From contig CAIUQW010000364.1 in the NCBI GenBank assembly GCA_903901395.1, forward strand, positions 1 to 29,179: DNA of 29,179 nucleotides, read 5' to 3'. The notes below the pieces were generated by a model, which saw nothing but the letters and a program-made list of their open reading frames with translations, had not been told where the DNA came from and did no database searches. The stretch comes from an uncultured Chlorobiales bacterium. Its GTDB lineage: Bacteria > Bacteroidota > Chlorobiia > Chlorobiales > Chlorobiaceae. Made by a program: the position numbers and the translations under genes. Shown piece by piece: positions 1-8,974 of this stretch; the stretch's first letter is position 1, and the number at the start of each line of letters is the position of its first letter.

Positions 1-1057
1 CGAGCACCTTGCGGGCTTTGCGGGTCAGGTTGCGACCGATGATAAGCGTGATGCGTCCACCGGCGCGAACTTCGTCGGCGAGCGTATTCGGTTCGAGCGA
101 GAAGGTGGAGATCACTTCGCCGTTTTTCTCGATCTTTCCGGCAAACGGGTAGACGTCGATCACGTCGCCCATCTCCATCGAGGTCACATCCGCCTGAATC
201 GGCAACGCGCCGGAGTCTTCGGCAGTGTTGAAGAAGATCGGAGCCACGATGCCGCCGATCACCACGCCAGCCGTGCGCTTGTTCGGCACGGCGGGAATGT
301 CCTCGCCAAGGTGCCACTGCACCGAGTTGATGCCCGACTTGCGGCTGGAGCCAGTGCCGACCACGTCGCCGACGTAGGCGAGCGGATGGCCTTTCTTCTT
401 GAGTTCGGCGATGGTCGCGATGGGATTGTCCATCTTGGAGCGGAGCATGCTGAGCGCGTGCATCGGAATATCGCTGCGGGTGAAGGCTTCACCGGCGGGC
501 GAAAGGTCGTCGGTGTTGGTCTCGCCCGGCACCTTGAAAACCGTCACGGTGATCTTCTCGGGAACGGTCGGCTGCGAGGTGAACCACTCGCCGTTTGCCC
601 ACGATTCGAGCACCTCTTTGGCGTAGCTGTTCGATTTGGACAGCTCGACCACGGTATCGAACGAATCGTAAACGAGCAGGGTCTTCTTCAGCGCGAGCGC
701 CGCGGCTTCGGCAACAGCGCTATCGGCGCTGGAGAGTGCGTCGATGAGCGGCTTGACGTTGTATCCGCCAAGCATCGTGCCGAGAATCCTGACCGCCTCG
801 ACCGGCGAAATCACCGCGCACGAAGCTTCGCCGCAAATGATGGCGTCGAGGAAAGCCGCCTTTTCGAGCGCGGCATCGTCCACGCCGGGGCTGATGTGGT
901 TCACGAACAGGTCAAGCAGATACTCCTGTTCCTGCACCGGATTCTCCTTGAGGAGCGCAATCAGCTCGACGGCCTGCGCGGCGGTCAGCGGAAGCGGCGG
1001 AATACCGAGTTGCGCGCGCTCTTCAGTGTGGGCGCGATACTGGCTGATGAGACTCAT
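1..1057 (-). CDS. acnB: Aconitate hydratase B, N-terminal part (cut by window edge)
   Basis: Bifunctional aconitase B interconverts citrate and isocitrate with a [4Fe-4S] cluster; in green sulfur bacteria it would serve the reductive TCA cycle. The reverse strand is open from the ATG at 1057 to the window edge, giving 352 codons of a protein normally about 850 long. The N-terminus reads MSLISQYRAHTEERAQLGIP, followed by motifs such as LLDLFVNHISPGVDDAA and ILGTMLGGYNVKPLIDAL, which are characteristic of the HEAT-like N-terminal domain of AcnB. The start is supported by a GGAG at 1069-1072. The cluster-binding cysteines lie in the missing C-terminal part. Only the 3' truncation by the window is unusual. 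Confidence 0.93.
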   Translation of the reverse strand, partial: MSLISQYRAHTEERAQLGIPPLPLTAAQAVELIALLKENPVQEQEYLLDLFVNHISPGVDDAALEKAAFLDAIICGEASCAVISPVEAVRILGTMLGGYNVKPLIDALSSADSAVAEAAALALKKTLLVYDSFDTVVELSKSNSYAKEVLESWANGEWFTSQPTVPEKITVTVFKVPGETNTDDLSPAGEAFTRSDIPMHALSMLRSKMDNPIATIAELKKKGHPLAYVGDVVGTGSSRKSGINSVQWHLGEDIPAVPNKRTAGVVIGGIVAPIFFNTAEDSGALPIQADVTSMEMGDVIDVYPFAGKIEKNGEVISTFSLEPNTLADEVRAGGRITLIIGRNLTRKARKVL

Positions 1058-1405
1058 ATAATGATCTCCAGGGTAATGATTATAAGTGATGATACGATGG
1101 TAATTACGGCGAACGGTATAAGCCGGAATGGTTTCTGCCTCGAAAAAAGCAAAGCATTAAAATAAGTCGGCAACAAGTGAAATGCAAAACTGCCAGTCCC
1201 CCGAGGCCAGCTTGCGCCGTTCTTTTTCAGGCGCAGTTACGGCAAGGGTTAAGAATTTCAGAACGGCGGAGGCGTTGCAAGCAATTGGCGGAAGATTTTT
1301 TTATCGACTTGGTGAACATTGAGGACAGGATCGACGCCGATTTTATGGCGATTCAGGGTGACATGCAGGTTCATCCCTGTAAATAATTATCAATTTTATC
1401 CATTG
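1058..1405. other. Intergenic region between acnB and queA
   Basis: About 350 bases with no convincing gene. Short open frames exist on both strands but have no ribosome binding site and no recognisable sequence. The acnB promoter should lie near 1073-1180. The right end contains one copy of a short repeat (1385-1411) that recurs behind proS. Confidence 0.5.
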
Positions 1406-1411
1406 TCAACT
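1385..1411. repeat. Short dispersed repeat, copy 1 (at queA 3' end)
   Basis: The 27-base stretch AATTATCAATTTTATCCATTGTCAACT nearly matches 24326-24350, apart from a two-base indel and one neighbouring change. It runs into the queA stop codon. The second copy sits just behind the proS stop, so both follow minus-strand genes. Such AT-rich ATTATCAA/CCATTGTCAACT units are a known kind of dispersed intergenic repeat in several phyla. Confidence 0.5.
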
Positions 1412-2431
1412 GATAAACATGCTGTCGCCGTAGCTGAGGAATTTGTAGTTGTTGTCGAGGGCTTGCTGGTAGGCGCGTTTGAGCAGCTCGGTTCCGGCGA
1501 AGGCGGCGGTGAGCATCAGCACCGTTGAGCGGGGGGCATGGAAATTGGTGAGCAGGGCGTCGATGATTTTGAATGTATAGCCGGGATATATAAATATATC
1601 AGCCTCGCCGCTCACCTCCTGCGTGAAGTTGCTGCCAAGCAGGCGGGGCGAGGCGTGTTCGAGGGCGCGGGTGACGGTGGTGCCGACGGCGACGACGCGC
1701 CCGCCAGTGGCTTTGGCTTCGGCGATCTTGAGGGCGGTCGATGCGGGAATGTTGTAGAATTCGCGGTGCATGACGTGCTCTTCGAAGCTTTCGGCGCGGA
1801 TCGGCAGGAAGGTGCCGAGGCCGACGTGCAGCGTGACGTGGGCGACTCCGACGCCTTTGGCGCGAACCTTGTCGAGCAGCTCGTCCGTCAGATTCAGCGA
1901 CGCGGTCGGCGCGGCCACGGAGCCGGGGAGTTCTGCGAAGACGGTCTGGTAGCGTTCGCGGTCAAACTCCTCCGCGTCGCGCTTGAGGTAGGGCGGAATC
2001 GGCACGGAGCCGTGCGTTTCGAAAAGCGCGGCGAGGCTTGCGGTGGAGCAGGAGAGTTGCGCGATGCCGTCGCTGGGCAGCACTTCGACCGTCAGTTCCA
2101 CGCCGTGCGCGAGCAGGCGGTCGCCCGCGCGGAGCCGTCCGCGATAGAGCGCGAGGTTCTGCTCGCCCTCGTGCTTTTCGAGCAGCATCAGCTCGATGCG
2201 AGCGCCGGTCGGCTTGTGGGCGATGAGCCGCGCCCGGATCACCTTGCTGTTGTTCAGCACCAGCAAGTCGCCGAGCCGGAGCTGTTCGTGCAGCGCGGCG
2301 TAGGTCGAATGGGTGATCGACTGCGCCACCCGGTCGAGCACGATGAGGCGAGTTGAGCCGCGCTCTTCGGGCGGGTAGGTGGCGATGCGCTCTTCGGGCA
2401 GGGTGTAGTCGAAATCGCTGACCTTCATCAT
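1406..2431 (-). CDS. queA: S-adenosylmethionine:tRNA ribosyltransferase-isomerase QueA
   Basis: QueA moves the ribosyl part of SAM onto 7-aminomethyl-7-deazaguanine at the wobble position of tRNA, making epoxyqueuosine. The protein is about 341 aa, the usual length. It starts [20 protein letters not shown] after one or two extra Met codons and contains the typical segments [51 protein letters not shown] and [19 protein letters not shown]. Two ATGs (2431 and 2428) are candidates; the hisD stop (2433-2431) overlaps the first as TGATG. This implies translational coupling in a hisD-queA operon. Confidence 0.96.
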   Translation of the reverse strand: MMKVSDFDYTLPEERIATYPPEERGSTRLIVLDRVAQSITHSTYAALHEQLRLGDLLVLNNSKVIRARLIAHKPTGARIELMLLEKHEGEQNLALYRGRLRAGDRLLAHGVELTVEVLPSDGIAQLSCSTASLAALFETHGSVPIPPYLKRDAEEFDRERYQTVFAELPGSVAAPTASLNLTDELLDKVRAKGVGVAHVTLHVGLGTFLPIRAESFEEHVMHREFYNIPASTALKIAEAKATGGRVVAVGTTVTRALEHASPRLLGSNFTQEVSGEADIFIYPGYTFKIIDALLTNFHAPRSTVLMLTAAFAGTELLKRAYQQALDNNYKFLSYGDSMFIS

Positions 2432-3717
2432 CACAATTTCTTCAGTCTGACGCGCACCGCTTCGGCGTGCGCCTGAAGCCCTTCGTGGTCGGCAAAGCGG
2501 GCGATCTTTTCACCGGCGCGGCTCAGCTCGCTCTTCGACCAGGCGATGATCGAAGTGTGTTTGACGAAGTCGCGCACCGAGAGCGGCGAGAAGAATCGTG
2601 CCGTGCCGTTGGTCGGCAGCGTATGGTTCGGCCCGGCGAAGTAGTCGCCGACCGTCTCGCACGACCACGGCCCCATGAAGATCGCGCCAGCGTGGCGAAG
2701 GTCGGGCAGAATCTCCCACGGATTGTCCACGTGCAGTTCGAGATGCTCGGGGGCGATCATGTCCGACACGCGGCACGCCTCCGCCATCGAGCCGGTCACG
2801 ACAATCGCGCCGTTGTCCGTCAAGGCACGGGTGATCACCTCGTCGCGCAGCATCGTGCCCGCGAGCCGCGCGGCAGCCTCCTGCACGGCAGCGGCAACTT
2901 CGGCGGATGGCGTGATGAGCACCGCCGAGGCGTCGGGATCGTGCTCCGCCTGCGCGAACATATCCATCACGATGAACTCCGGCTCCGCGCCCGCGTCGGC
3001 GATCACCACCACCTCGGACGGCCCGGCGATGCTGTCGATGGCGACGTGGCCGAAGACCTGCTTTTTGGCCAGCGCGACATATTTATTACCGGGGCCGGTG
3101 ACGATGTCCACCTTCGGAATCGACGCCGTGCCGAACGCGAAGGCCGCCACGGCCTGCGCGCCGCCGAGCCGGTACACGCTTTTCACGCCCGCCACCCGCG
3201 CCGCCGCGAGAATGTGCGGATTCACTTTACCCTCCGCGTCGCACGGGGTGGTCATGTAGATTTCATCCACGCCAGCCACCTGCGCGGGAGCTGCGTTCAT
3301 CAGCACAGAGGACGGATAGGCCGCCTTGCCGCCGGGCACGTAGAGCAGCGCCCGCTCCATCGGCGTGACGCGCTGGCCGAGAATCACGCCCCCCTTCTGT
3401 TCGTAGAAAAAGCTCTTCTCAGCCTCGTTGCGATGGAACGCGGTGATGTTGGCGAACGCCTCTTCGAGAATGGCGATGAACTCTGGATCGGACTCCGCAT
3501 ACGCCGCCTCGATCTCCGCCTCCGGCACCCGCATCTCGCTGAGCCGGACGCCCTGGAAGCGCTCGGTGTAGTCAAGCAGGGCGGCGTCGCCCTCCGTCCT
3601 GACGCGATGCAGGATTTCATCGACCGTCCTCTGGGCATCGGGATCGAACGACACCGTCCGGTTGAGCTGTTCTCTGAGGGCTGCTTCCTCCTGGGGGAAT
3701 TGGTAGATCGTTAACAC
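2431..3717 (-). CDS. hisD: Histidinol dehydrogenase HisD
   Basis: HisD carries out the last two NAD-dependent oxidations from L-histidinol to L-histidine and uses zinc. From the GTG at 3717 ([18 protein letters not shown]) the protein is 428 aa, the normal size. Signature segments are [53 protein letters not shown] (Gln and His zinc ligands), [16 protein letters not shown] and [19 protein letters not shown]. The frame stays open to an ATG at 3789, but the extra 24 residues are Arg/Lys-rich and unlike the family. Neither start has a strong Shine-Dalgarno sequence, so the start is inferred from homology. It is followed directly by queA. Confidence 0.95.
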   Translation of the reverse strand: MLTIYQFPQEEAALREQLNRTVSFDPDAQRTVDEILHRVRTEGDAALLDYTERFQGVRLSEMRVPEAEIEAAYAESDPEFIAILEEAFANITAFHRNEAEKSFFYEQKGGVILGQRVTPMERALLYVPGGKAAYPSSVLMNAAPAQVAGVDEIYMTTPCDAEGKVNPHILAAARVAGVKSVYRLGGAQAVAAFAFGTASIPKVDIVTGPGNKYVALAKKQVFGHVAIDSIAGPSEVVVIADAGAEPEFIVMDMFAQAEHDPDASAVLITPSAEVAAAVQEAAARLAGTMLRDEVITRALTDNGAIVVTGSMAEACRVSDMIAPEHLELHVDNPWEILPDLRHAGAIFMGPWSCETVGDYFAGPNHTLPTNGTARFFSPLSVRDFVKHTSIIAWSKSELSRAGEKIARFADHEGLQAHAEAVRVRLKKL

Positions 3718-3983
3718 GGCGCTTCTGGATTTTGGATGGTGATGGCTCCGGCAAGCGGGGCGCTTCGTTTCGTTGCGTAATGTAAGCATTGGCGCGTGGA
3801 AACGAAACTCCGCCGTCAGAGAAGCGGCCAGTCCGGCGGCTCAAAAAGGGAGCTTCCTGCCCACGATTTCATTTGAAATATAGGTTCCATTAACTACTTT
3901 TAGGCTTCATTCAAAACCTTGGAACCGGGCCTGATTCTGCTAATTCCAAGCCACTATGCATCATACCAAGATCCTTACTTATC

Positions 3984-5012
<1,029 letters not shown>

Positions 5013-5032
5013 GGAGAAAGGTCGCAATTCCA

Positions 5033-5216
5033 TGTAGGGACGGGTCTTGTGCCCGTCCTCTTAATCATTGCCCGCGTCACATCATTATACTCGACCTGTC
5101 GGGATGTGGCGATCCATGCCCGGGCGCATTGTAATCGTTTTCTGGATTGCCACGTCATTACGTTCCTTTCCATGAACAGAAAGAGAAAAAGGACGGGCAC
5201 AAGACCCGTCCCTACA
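5033..5216. repeat. Inverted pair of REP-like hairpins (MITE/BIME-like), 184 bp
   Basis: A 26-base sequence at 5033-5058 (beginning TGTAGGGACGGG) returns as a perfect reverse complement at 5191-5216. Each copy is itself a hairpin: GGACGGG (5038-5044), loop TCTTGTG, CCCGTCC (5052-5058). About 130 bases lie between, with no convincing gene. This paired palindromic arrangement fits a REP doublet or a small non-autonomous transposable unit. It lies between the convergent mreB and bshA, so it may also serve as a bidirectional terminator. GTCGC occurs on both outer flanks but is not a clean target duplication. Confidence 0.75.
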
Positions 5217-5280
5217 GTCGCGGGAATGACAATCAAACGCAAGTTCGGATTATCTGTCGAAAGCGTGATCTGAGAAGCCC

Positions 5281-6417
5281 TTATGCGCGGGCCTCGTCGA
5301 TGAGCTTGCGGTAAAACGCTTCGTACTCTGCAACCTTCAGGGCGGTCTCGAACTGACCTGCCTGGTTCACGGCGGCCTCCGAGAAGCGCCGCCACACCTC
5401 GTCGTCACTCAGAATCGAGAGGGCGCTCCGGCTCATTCCCTTGATGTCGCCGTGCGGATGGCGGAAGCCGTCCACACCCTGCCGCACGAACTCCGGGAAG
5501 CCGCCCGCGTCGGTGACGACCACCGGCACGCCGCACGCCATCGCTTCGAGCGCCGCGAGGCCGAAGGACTCCACGTTGCTCGGCATGAGCATCACGTCGG
5601 CGATGGAGAGCAGCGGCACGATGTCGTTCAGCTTGCCGAGGAATCGCACCCTGCCGCCGATGCCCTGCTGCCGCACCCAGGTCTCCGCCTCGCCACGATC
5701 CGGTCCGTCCCCCACGAGCAGCAGCGTGGCCGGAATCTCGCGCTGGATGCGCTCGAAGACCGCCAGCACATCCATGATGCGCTTGACAGGTCGGAAGTTC
5801 GAGATGTGAATCACCACCTTTCCCTCGTCGATGCCGAGCAGCTCCCGCCGCCCGGGCAGACGCCTGAATACGCCGGTATCGACGAAGTTGTAAATTACTT
5901 CAATCGGCTTGCGTGGCGCGAACATGCGGATGGTCTCGTCGCGCAGATAGCCCGACACTGCCGTCACGCCGTCCGACTTGTTGATCGCGAGGCGCACGGC
6001 GTCCTTCATGCTTTTGTCCGCGCCAACGATGGTTATATCAGTGCCGTGCAGCGTCGTGACGATGCGGAAACACTCCGTCGAGGGGCACTTCTCTTCGAGC
6101 ATCTGCCGTGCCAGCATGGCGCTGATGGCGTGAGGAATGGCGTAATGGGCATGCACCACGTCGAGCTTTTCATAATACGCCACTTCAGCAATTTTCGACG
6201 CCAGCGCCAGCGAGTGGTACGGCGTCTCGAAGAGCGGATAGTTCATCGCCTCGATCTCGTGGCAATGGATGTTCTTCGAATAGAGGCCAAGCCGAAACGG
6301 AGCCGCCTGGCTGAAAAAGTGCACCGTATGCCCCTTCATGGCGAGAGCCTTCCCCAACTCGGTAGCCACCGCCCCGCTTCCGCCGTAGGTATGATGACAG
6401 GAGATTCCGATTTTCAT
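5281..6417 (-). CDS. bshA: N-acetyl-alpha-D-glucosaminyl L-malate synthase BshA
   Basis: BshA is the GT4-family glycosyltransferase that joins GlcNAc from UDP-GlcNAc to L-malate, the first step of bacillithiol synthesis; green sulfur bacteria are known to make an N-methylated bacillithiol. The protein is 378 aa with an intact start MKIGISCHHTYGGSGAVATE. It has the BshA-type segment LDVVHAHYAIPHAISAML, the central KVVIHISNFRPVKRIMDVL and the EX7E nucleotide-sugar motif in ESFGLAALEAMACGVPVVV. Other GT4 enzymes share the fold, but the N-terminal sequence favours BshA. The gene is convergent with mreB and divergent from the TM protein at 6716. No bshB or bshC is adjacent. Confidence 0.9.
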   Translation of the reverse strand: MKIGISCHHTYGGSGAVATELGKALAMKGHTVHFFSQAAPFRLGLYSKNIHCHEIEAMNYPLFETPYHSLALASKIAEVAYYEKLDVVHAHYAIPHAISAMLARQMLEEKCPSTECFRIVTTLHGTDITIVGADKSMKDAVRLAINKSDGVTAVSGYLRDETIRMFAPRKPIEVIYNFVDTGVFRRLPGRRELLGIDEGKVVIHISNFRPVKRIMDVLAVFERIQREIPATLLLVGDGPDRGEAETWVRQQGIGGRVRFLGKLNDIVPLLSIADVMLMPSNVESFGLAALEAMACGVPVVVTDAGGFPEFVRQGVDGFRHPHGDIKGMSRSALSILSDDEVWRRFSEAAVNQAGQFETALKVAEYEAFYRKLIDEARA

Positions 6418-6574
6418 ATCTATGCCATATTTTATAATGACTTACGGGCGAAAAGTCACAAATCTGCCGCAAAACGGAGAAAAAACACCTGCCCCGGCTG
6501 TTTTGATGGAACATACCGATTCTTTACGAAAGACTTATCAAAGGTCGTCCAGCGACCACTCCGGCCACAAGAAA

Positions 6575-6593
6575 AGCCGGGACTTGCCCGGCT
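6575..6593. terminator. GC-rich hairpin in the bshA upstream region
   Basis: AGCCGGG (6575-6581), loop ACTTG, CCCGGCT (6587-6593) form a perfect 7-bp stem. On the minus strand it is followed by TTTTC, as in a weak terminator, although no gene on that strand lies immediately upstream. It may be a terminator, an mRNA leader structure for the gene at 6716, or a relic of the element boundary. Confidence 0.35.
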
Positions 6594-6715
6594 CTTGATC
6601 TCTGGCGCGACGTCACCACGTCCACGTCGTCATCTACAAAAGCCAGCTCTCAGCCCCGGCTCAGAAATTCGTTATCTTCGAGCTACGTTCACACAAATCA
6701 ACCGGAGGCACGGCC

Positions 6716-7294
6716 ATGAAGAGTATTCTCGCCAAGATAAGAAGGACAAGCTACCTGCGTGGATATGAGCGCATTGCGTTAGCTTGGGTATTGCTCTTCC
6801 TTATCTCGCTTCTGCTCACACCACATCAAATAGAAACGTATTCGACATATTCATCAAGTTCGTATGACCGGTATCTTGAACAGCTTAAGGAAGACCAAGA
6901 CAAAAGAGATGCGCTTATCGGCGCACTTACTCAGGCCGCAACGACAAACCCAAACAGCTATGCGGAAGATGTAAAGCTCGCCAAGTCCGCAAAAATGGAC
7001 GTTGACGCGGTTCCTGATTTCCGAGATGAGGCAAAGCAAATACATTTTCTTGGCCAAGCTGGATTGGAAAGCATGTGGCCGGACGCTCCGAAAACGGCTG
7101 AGCGGCTATCAAATCCGGTCAACGCCAAGCTGTCAAGCGACAACATACCGAACCTCACCGGCATCACACAGATATTTGAGAAAGTTCTTGGTGATGCTGA
7201 GAAAATGTGGAGTTGGTATTTTGCAGGGATGATACTCACCATCTTGGCATTTACTTATATCAAGCTCCGGGAAAAGCTCATAGACAAAGGATAG
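6716..7294 (+). CDS. Two-TM membrane protein of unknown function
   Basis: A 192-aa protein that I do not recognise. A GGAGG at 6704-6708 gives good support for the ATG at 6716. Residues about 20-38 (RIALAWVLLFLISLLLT) and 165-182 (WSWYFAGMILTILAFTYI) are likely membrane helices. Between them is a polar stretch of about 120 residues, rich in charged residues and probably outside the membrane plane, and a short basic tail ends the protein. It lies between bshA and the convergent end of the satellite-like element. Whether it belongs to the chromosome or is element cargo cannot be decided. Its codon use is more AT-rich than that of bshA. Confidence 0.7.
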   Translation: MKSILAKIRRTSYLRGYERIALAWVLLFLISLLLTPHQIETYSTYSSSSYDRYLEQLKEDQDKRDALIGALTQAATTNPNSYAEDVKLAKSAKMDVDAVPDFRDEAKQIHFLGQAGLESMWPDAPKTAERLSNPVNAKLSSDNIPNLTGITQIFEKVLGDAEKMWSWYFAGMILTILAFTYIKLREKLIDKG

Positions 7295-7384
7295 CGGGCA
7301 GTTCCTGCTGTAAGCCGAAAGGGAAATAGGTACCGCGTATTTCACCGCAACACCTTCGTGCTACCGCGATTTCAGAGCAAATCG

Positions 7385-7771
7385 TCACTCATTGCTCCCC
7401 ATTACAAGCTGTTCGAGAGTGAGTTTTTTTGTGACCTCTCGGCGCTCGACAAAATCGCCATCAGCTTTGCCGGAAAGCTCACTGGCCTTCAGCCGATCCC
7501 TCACATCCGCCTTTTCATCACGCATGATCGATGTCCAGAACTCTCGGCGCTCCCGCGCATCGGCAACGGTCTCGTCATGTACCTCCGCAAGCAACTCATC
7601 TATCCTTGCCCTAATCTTGCCCTCCGCAAACATCCGGCAGGCTTTTTCATGCACCGTCTTAGGCTGCATTTTCGATGTGTCGTGAGACTCACGATAAGCA
7701 GCAGATTTTTCATTCAGGCGAACGAATGCCTGCGCAAATGCTTCTTTTTTTGGCGATAACTTGGACTCCAT
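7385..7771 (-). CDS. Phage terminase small subunit (Terminase_2-like)
   Basis: Small terminase subunits recognise the packaging site on phage DNA and recruit the large subunit. From the ATG at 7771 the protein is 128 aa. The N-terminal segment LSPKKEAFAQAFVRLNEKSA, then AYRESHDTSKMQPKTVHEKA and CRMFAEGKIRARIDELLAE, match the HTH DNA-binding region of the Terminase_2 family. The acidic, helical C-terminus would carry the oligomerisation and partner contacts. A near-perfect AGGAGG lies just upstream, at about 7782-7787. It is the last gene of the leftward element. No large terminase, portal or capsid gene follows, so on its own it cannot package. This is the hallmark of satellites that redirect a helper's packaging machine. 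Confidence 0.8.
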   Translation of the reverse strand: MESKLSPKKEAFAQAFVRLNEKSAAYRESHDTSKMQPKTVHEKACRMFAEGKIRARIDELLAEVHDETVADARERREFWTSIMRDEKADVRDRLKASELSGKADGDFVERREVTKKLTLEQLVMGSNE

Positions 7772-7776
7772 TGGTA

Positions 7777-7842
7777 TCACCCCTCCTTTTCTTCAATGTT
7801 CCTAATGCTCTTCAGGCTTTTCAGCCTACAAATAACGGCCAT
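7777..7842 (-). CDS. Possible leader or small ORF coupled to terS
   Basis: A 21-codon frame, MAVICRLKSLKSIRNIEEKEG, ends in a TGA seven bases before the terS ATG and contains the terS Shine-Dalgarno. The frame stays open further upstream into the end of the primase gene without an ATG (RITRAEIVDYGAI precedes it). It reads like coding sequence but has no clear ribosome binding site. It could be a real small protein or a chance ORF. Confidence 0.25.
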   Translation of the reverse strand: MAVICRLKSLKSIRNIEEKEG

Positions 7843-7874
7843 AATCGCCCCATAATCGACGATCTCGGCCCGCG

Positions 7875-8864
7875 TTATGCGTTGATACCTTGTTCCCTCA
7901 ACAGGTAATCGGCAACGTCCAGCCCGGCGGCTCGATCTTCGGCACTGGCGCGACGTTCGAGCACATCCGAGACTTCGACGCCCGGCAACCCGCCGACCTT
8001 TTCGCGCCAGCTTTCCGCCGCGCCTAAGTCAGGAAACAGAACGATCCGGCGACCCTGTAACGGTTCGAGCATCGCCCGGTTCAGGCTACCTTTTCCGCCC
8101 GTCGCCGTCCAGATGAAGGCATCAACGAACCCCGCGCCGATTATCGCCGATTTTTCCGACTCAACGACGGCAACAGGCTTTGAACGATCCGCCGCCGCAA
8201 GATGAAGCCCAAAAAGGCACGGCGCTGGCTTCAGGTCAGGTATTTTCAGAAGCCAATGAACCCCGGCAATCATGTTTCCCGGCTCTTTCACCCTTCGGCC
8301 CGTTTCGGCGTTATAGAGCATCACCTTGCCGCGCCGGATTCGCCCGGCATCATCGACCTGCCAGAATACCGCCTCGCCCGGCCAGTGCTTGCTCGTTCCA
8401 ATCCGATAGACAAGGGCAAGCTCCAGCGCTTTCGACGGCCCGAACACTCGACAAAGCCACAAAGCGAAATTGTTCCGCTCGTATGCCGTGAAACTGGCCC
8501 GCATGACCTCATCCGGGATAAATACAGGCTCCGGCTCTGGTTGGACTTCCCGGCGGGTGACTGGCGCAACCCTTGCCCTAATCTTGCCCTTATCGATCCC
8601 GAATAGCTCTTCGGCTCGCCGCGCCCGATCCTTGAAGTCTGGCAAGTGCTCTATTTCTCCCAGCAAGTCCAGCAAGTCACCACTGCACCCACATGAGAAG
8701 CACTTCCAACGCTCGCCGTGAATACGGAATGCGCCTGAGCGATTCGGCCCGGTTCCCGATCCACAAAGCGGGCAAATCCAGAACCCGGCGCGGCTCTTGG
8801 CCGTGACACTGCCGACGTACTCCGGCAAGCGCTCGCGGACGGCCTGTAATGCTGCCTCAGTCAT
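7875..8864 (-). CDS. CHC2-like zinc-finger / TOPRIM primase (DUF6371-like)
   Basis: Predicted primase of the mobile element. An N-terminal zinc ribbon uses Cys31, Cys34, Cys55 and Cys58 (ICPLCGSG ... WKCFSCGCSGDLLDLLGEI), close to the CHC2 finger of DnaG but with Cys in place of the His. The C-terminal half has TOPRIM-like features: VAVVESEKSAIIGAGF (Glu235) and IVLFPDLGAAESW (Asp279). The order finger, FGLHL, VESEK, ATGG, FPDLGA matches the DUF6371-type primases seen in Bacteroidota mobile elements. Length is 329 aa. GGGGGCGGCG precedes the ATG. It follows the helicase gene by 99 bases that hold the iteron-like repeats. It probably primes element replication together with the upstream P-loop protein. 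Confidence 0.8.
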   Translation of the reverse strand: MTEAALQAVRERLPEYVGSVTAKSRAGFWICPLCGSGTGPNRSGAFRIHGERWKCFSCGCSGDLLDLLGEIEHLPDFKDRARRAEELFGIDKGKIRARVAPVTRREVQPEPEPVFIPDEVMRASFTAYERNNFALWLCRVFGPSKALELALVYRIGTSKHWPGEAVFWQVDDAGRIRRGKVMLYNAETGRRVKEPGNMIAGVHWLLKIPDLKPAPCLFGLHLAAADRSKPVAVVESEKSAIIGAGFVDAFIWTATGGKGSLNRAMLEPLQGRRIVLFPDLGAAESWREKVGGLPGVEVSDVLERRASAEDRAAGLDVADYLLREQGINA

Positions 8865-8894
8865 CGCCGCCCCCTGAATTCATCATCAATCTCA

Positions 8895-8974
8895 AAACAA
8901 GGACTCTACACCTCATGCACCTTAACCCGCATGAATACAGGTGTAGAGCTGTAAAGGTGTACGTTACCTTGTTT
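8895..8974. repeat. Iteron-like repeat cluster and nested inverted repeats (candidate element origin)
   Basis: In the gap between the helicase stop (8964) and the primase start (8864), AGGTGTA lies at 8939 and 8955, with a one-mismatch copy AGCTGTA at 8947, all in 8-base phase. In the opposite orientation TACACCT lies at 8907 and TGCACCT at 8916. CTCTACACCT (8904-8913) and AGGTGTAGAG (8939-8948) are a perfect 10-bp inverted repeat. Outside them AAACAAGG (8895-8902) pairs with CCTTGTTT (8967-8974). Repeats of this kind next to primase/helicase genes often mark replication origins; a regulatory site is the alternative. Confidence 0.55.

Noticed and set aside
311..1165. 284-codon open frame on the plus strand
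   Set aside because: It is antisense to acnB, which matches its family throughout; the Arg/Gly-rich translation is typical of an antisense shadow.
2467..3714. 415-codon open frame on the plus strand
   Set aside because: It is antisense to hisD in mirrored phase; no recognisable domain and extreme Arg/His content.
6541..6640. Possible tRNA relic at the left edge of the element
   Set aside because: The GC-rich hairpin looked like a T-arm, but no cloverleaf, acceptor stem or T-loop consensus can be formed.
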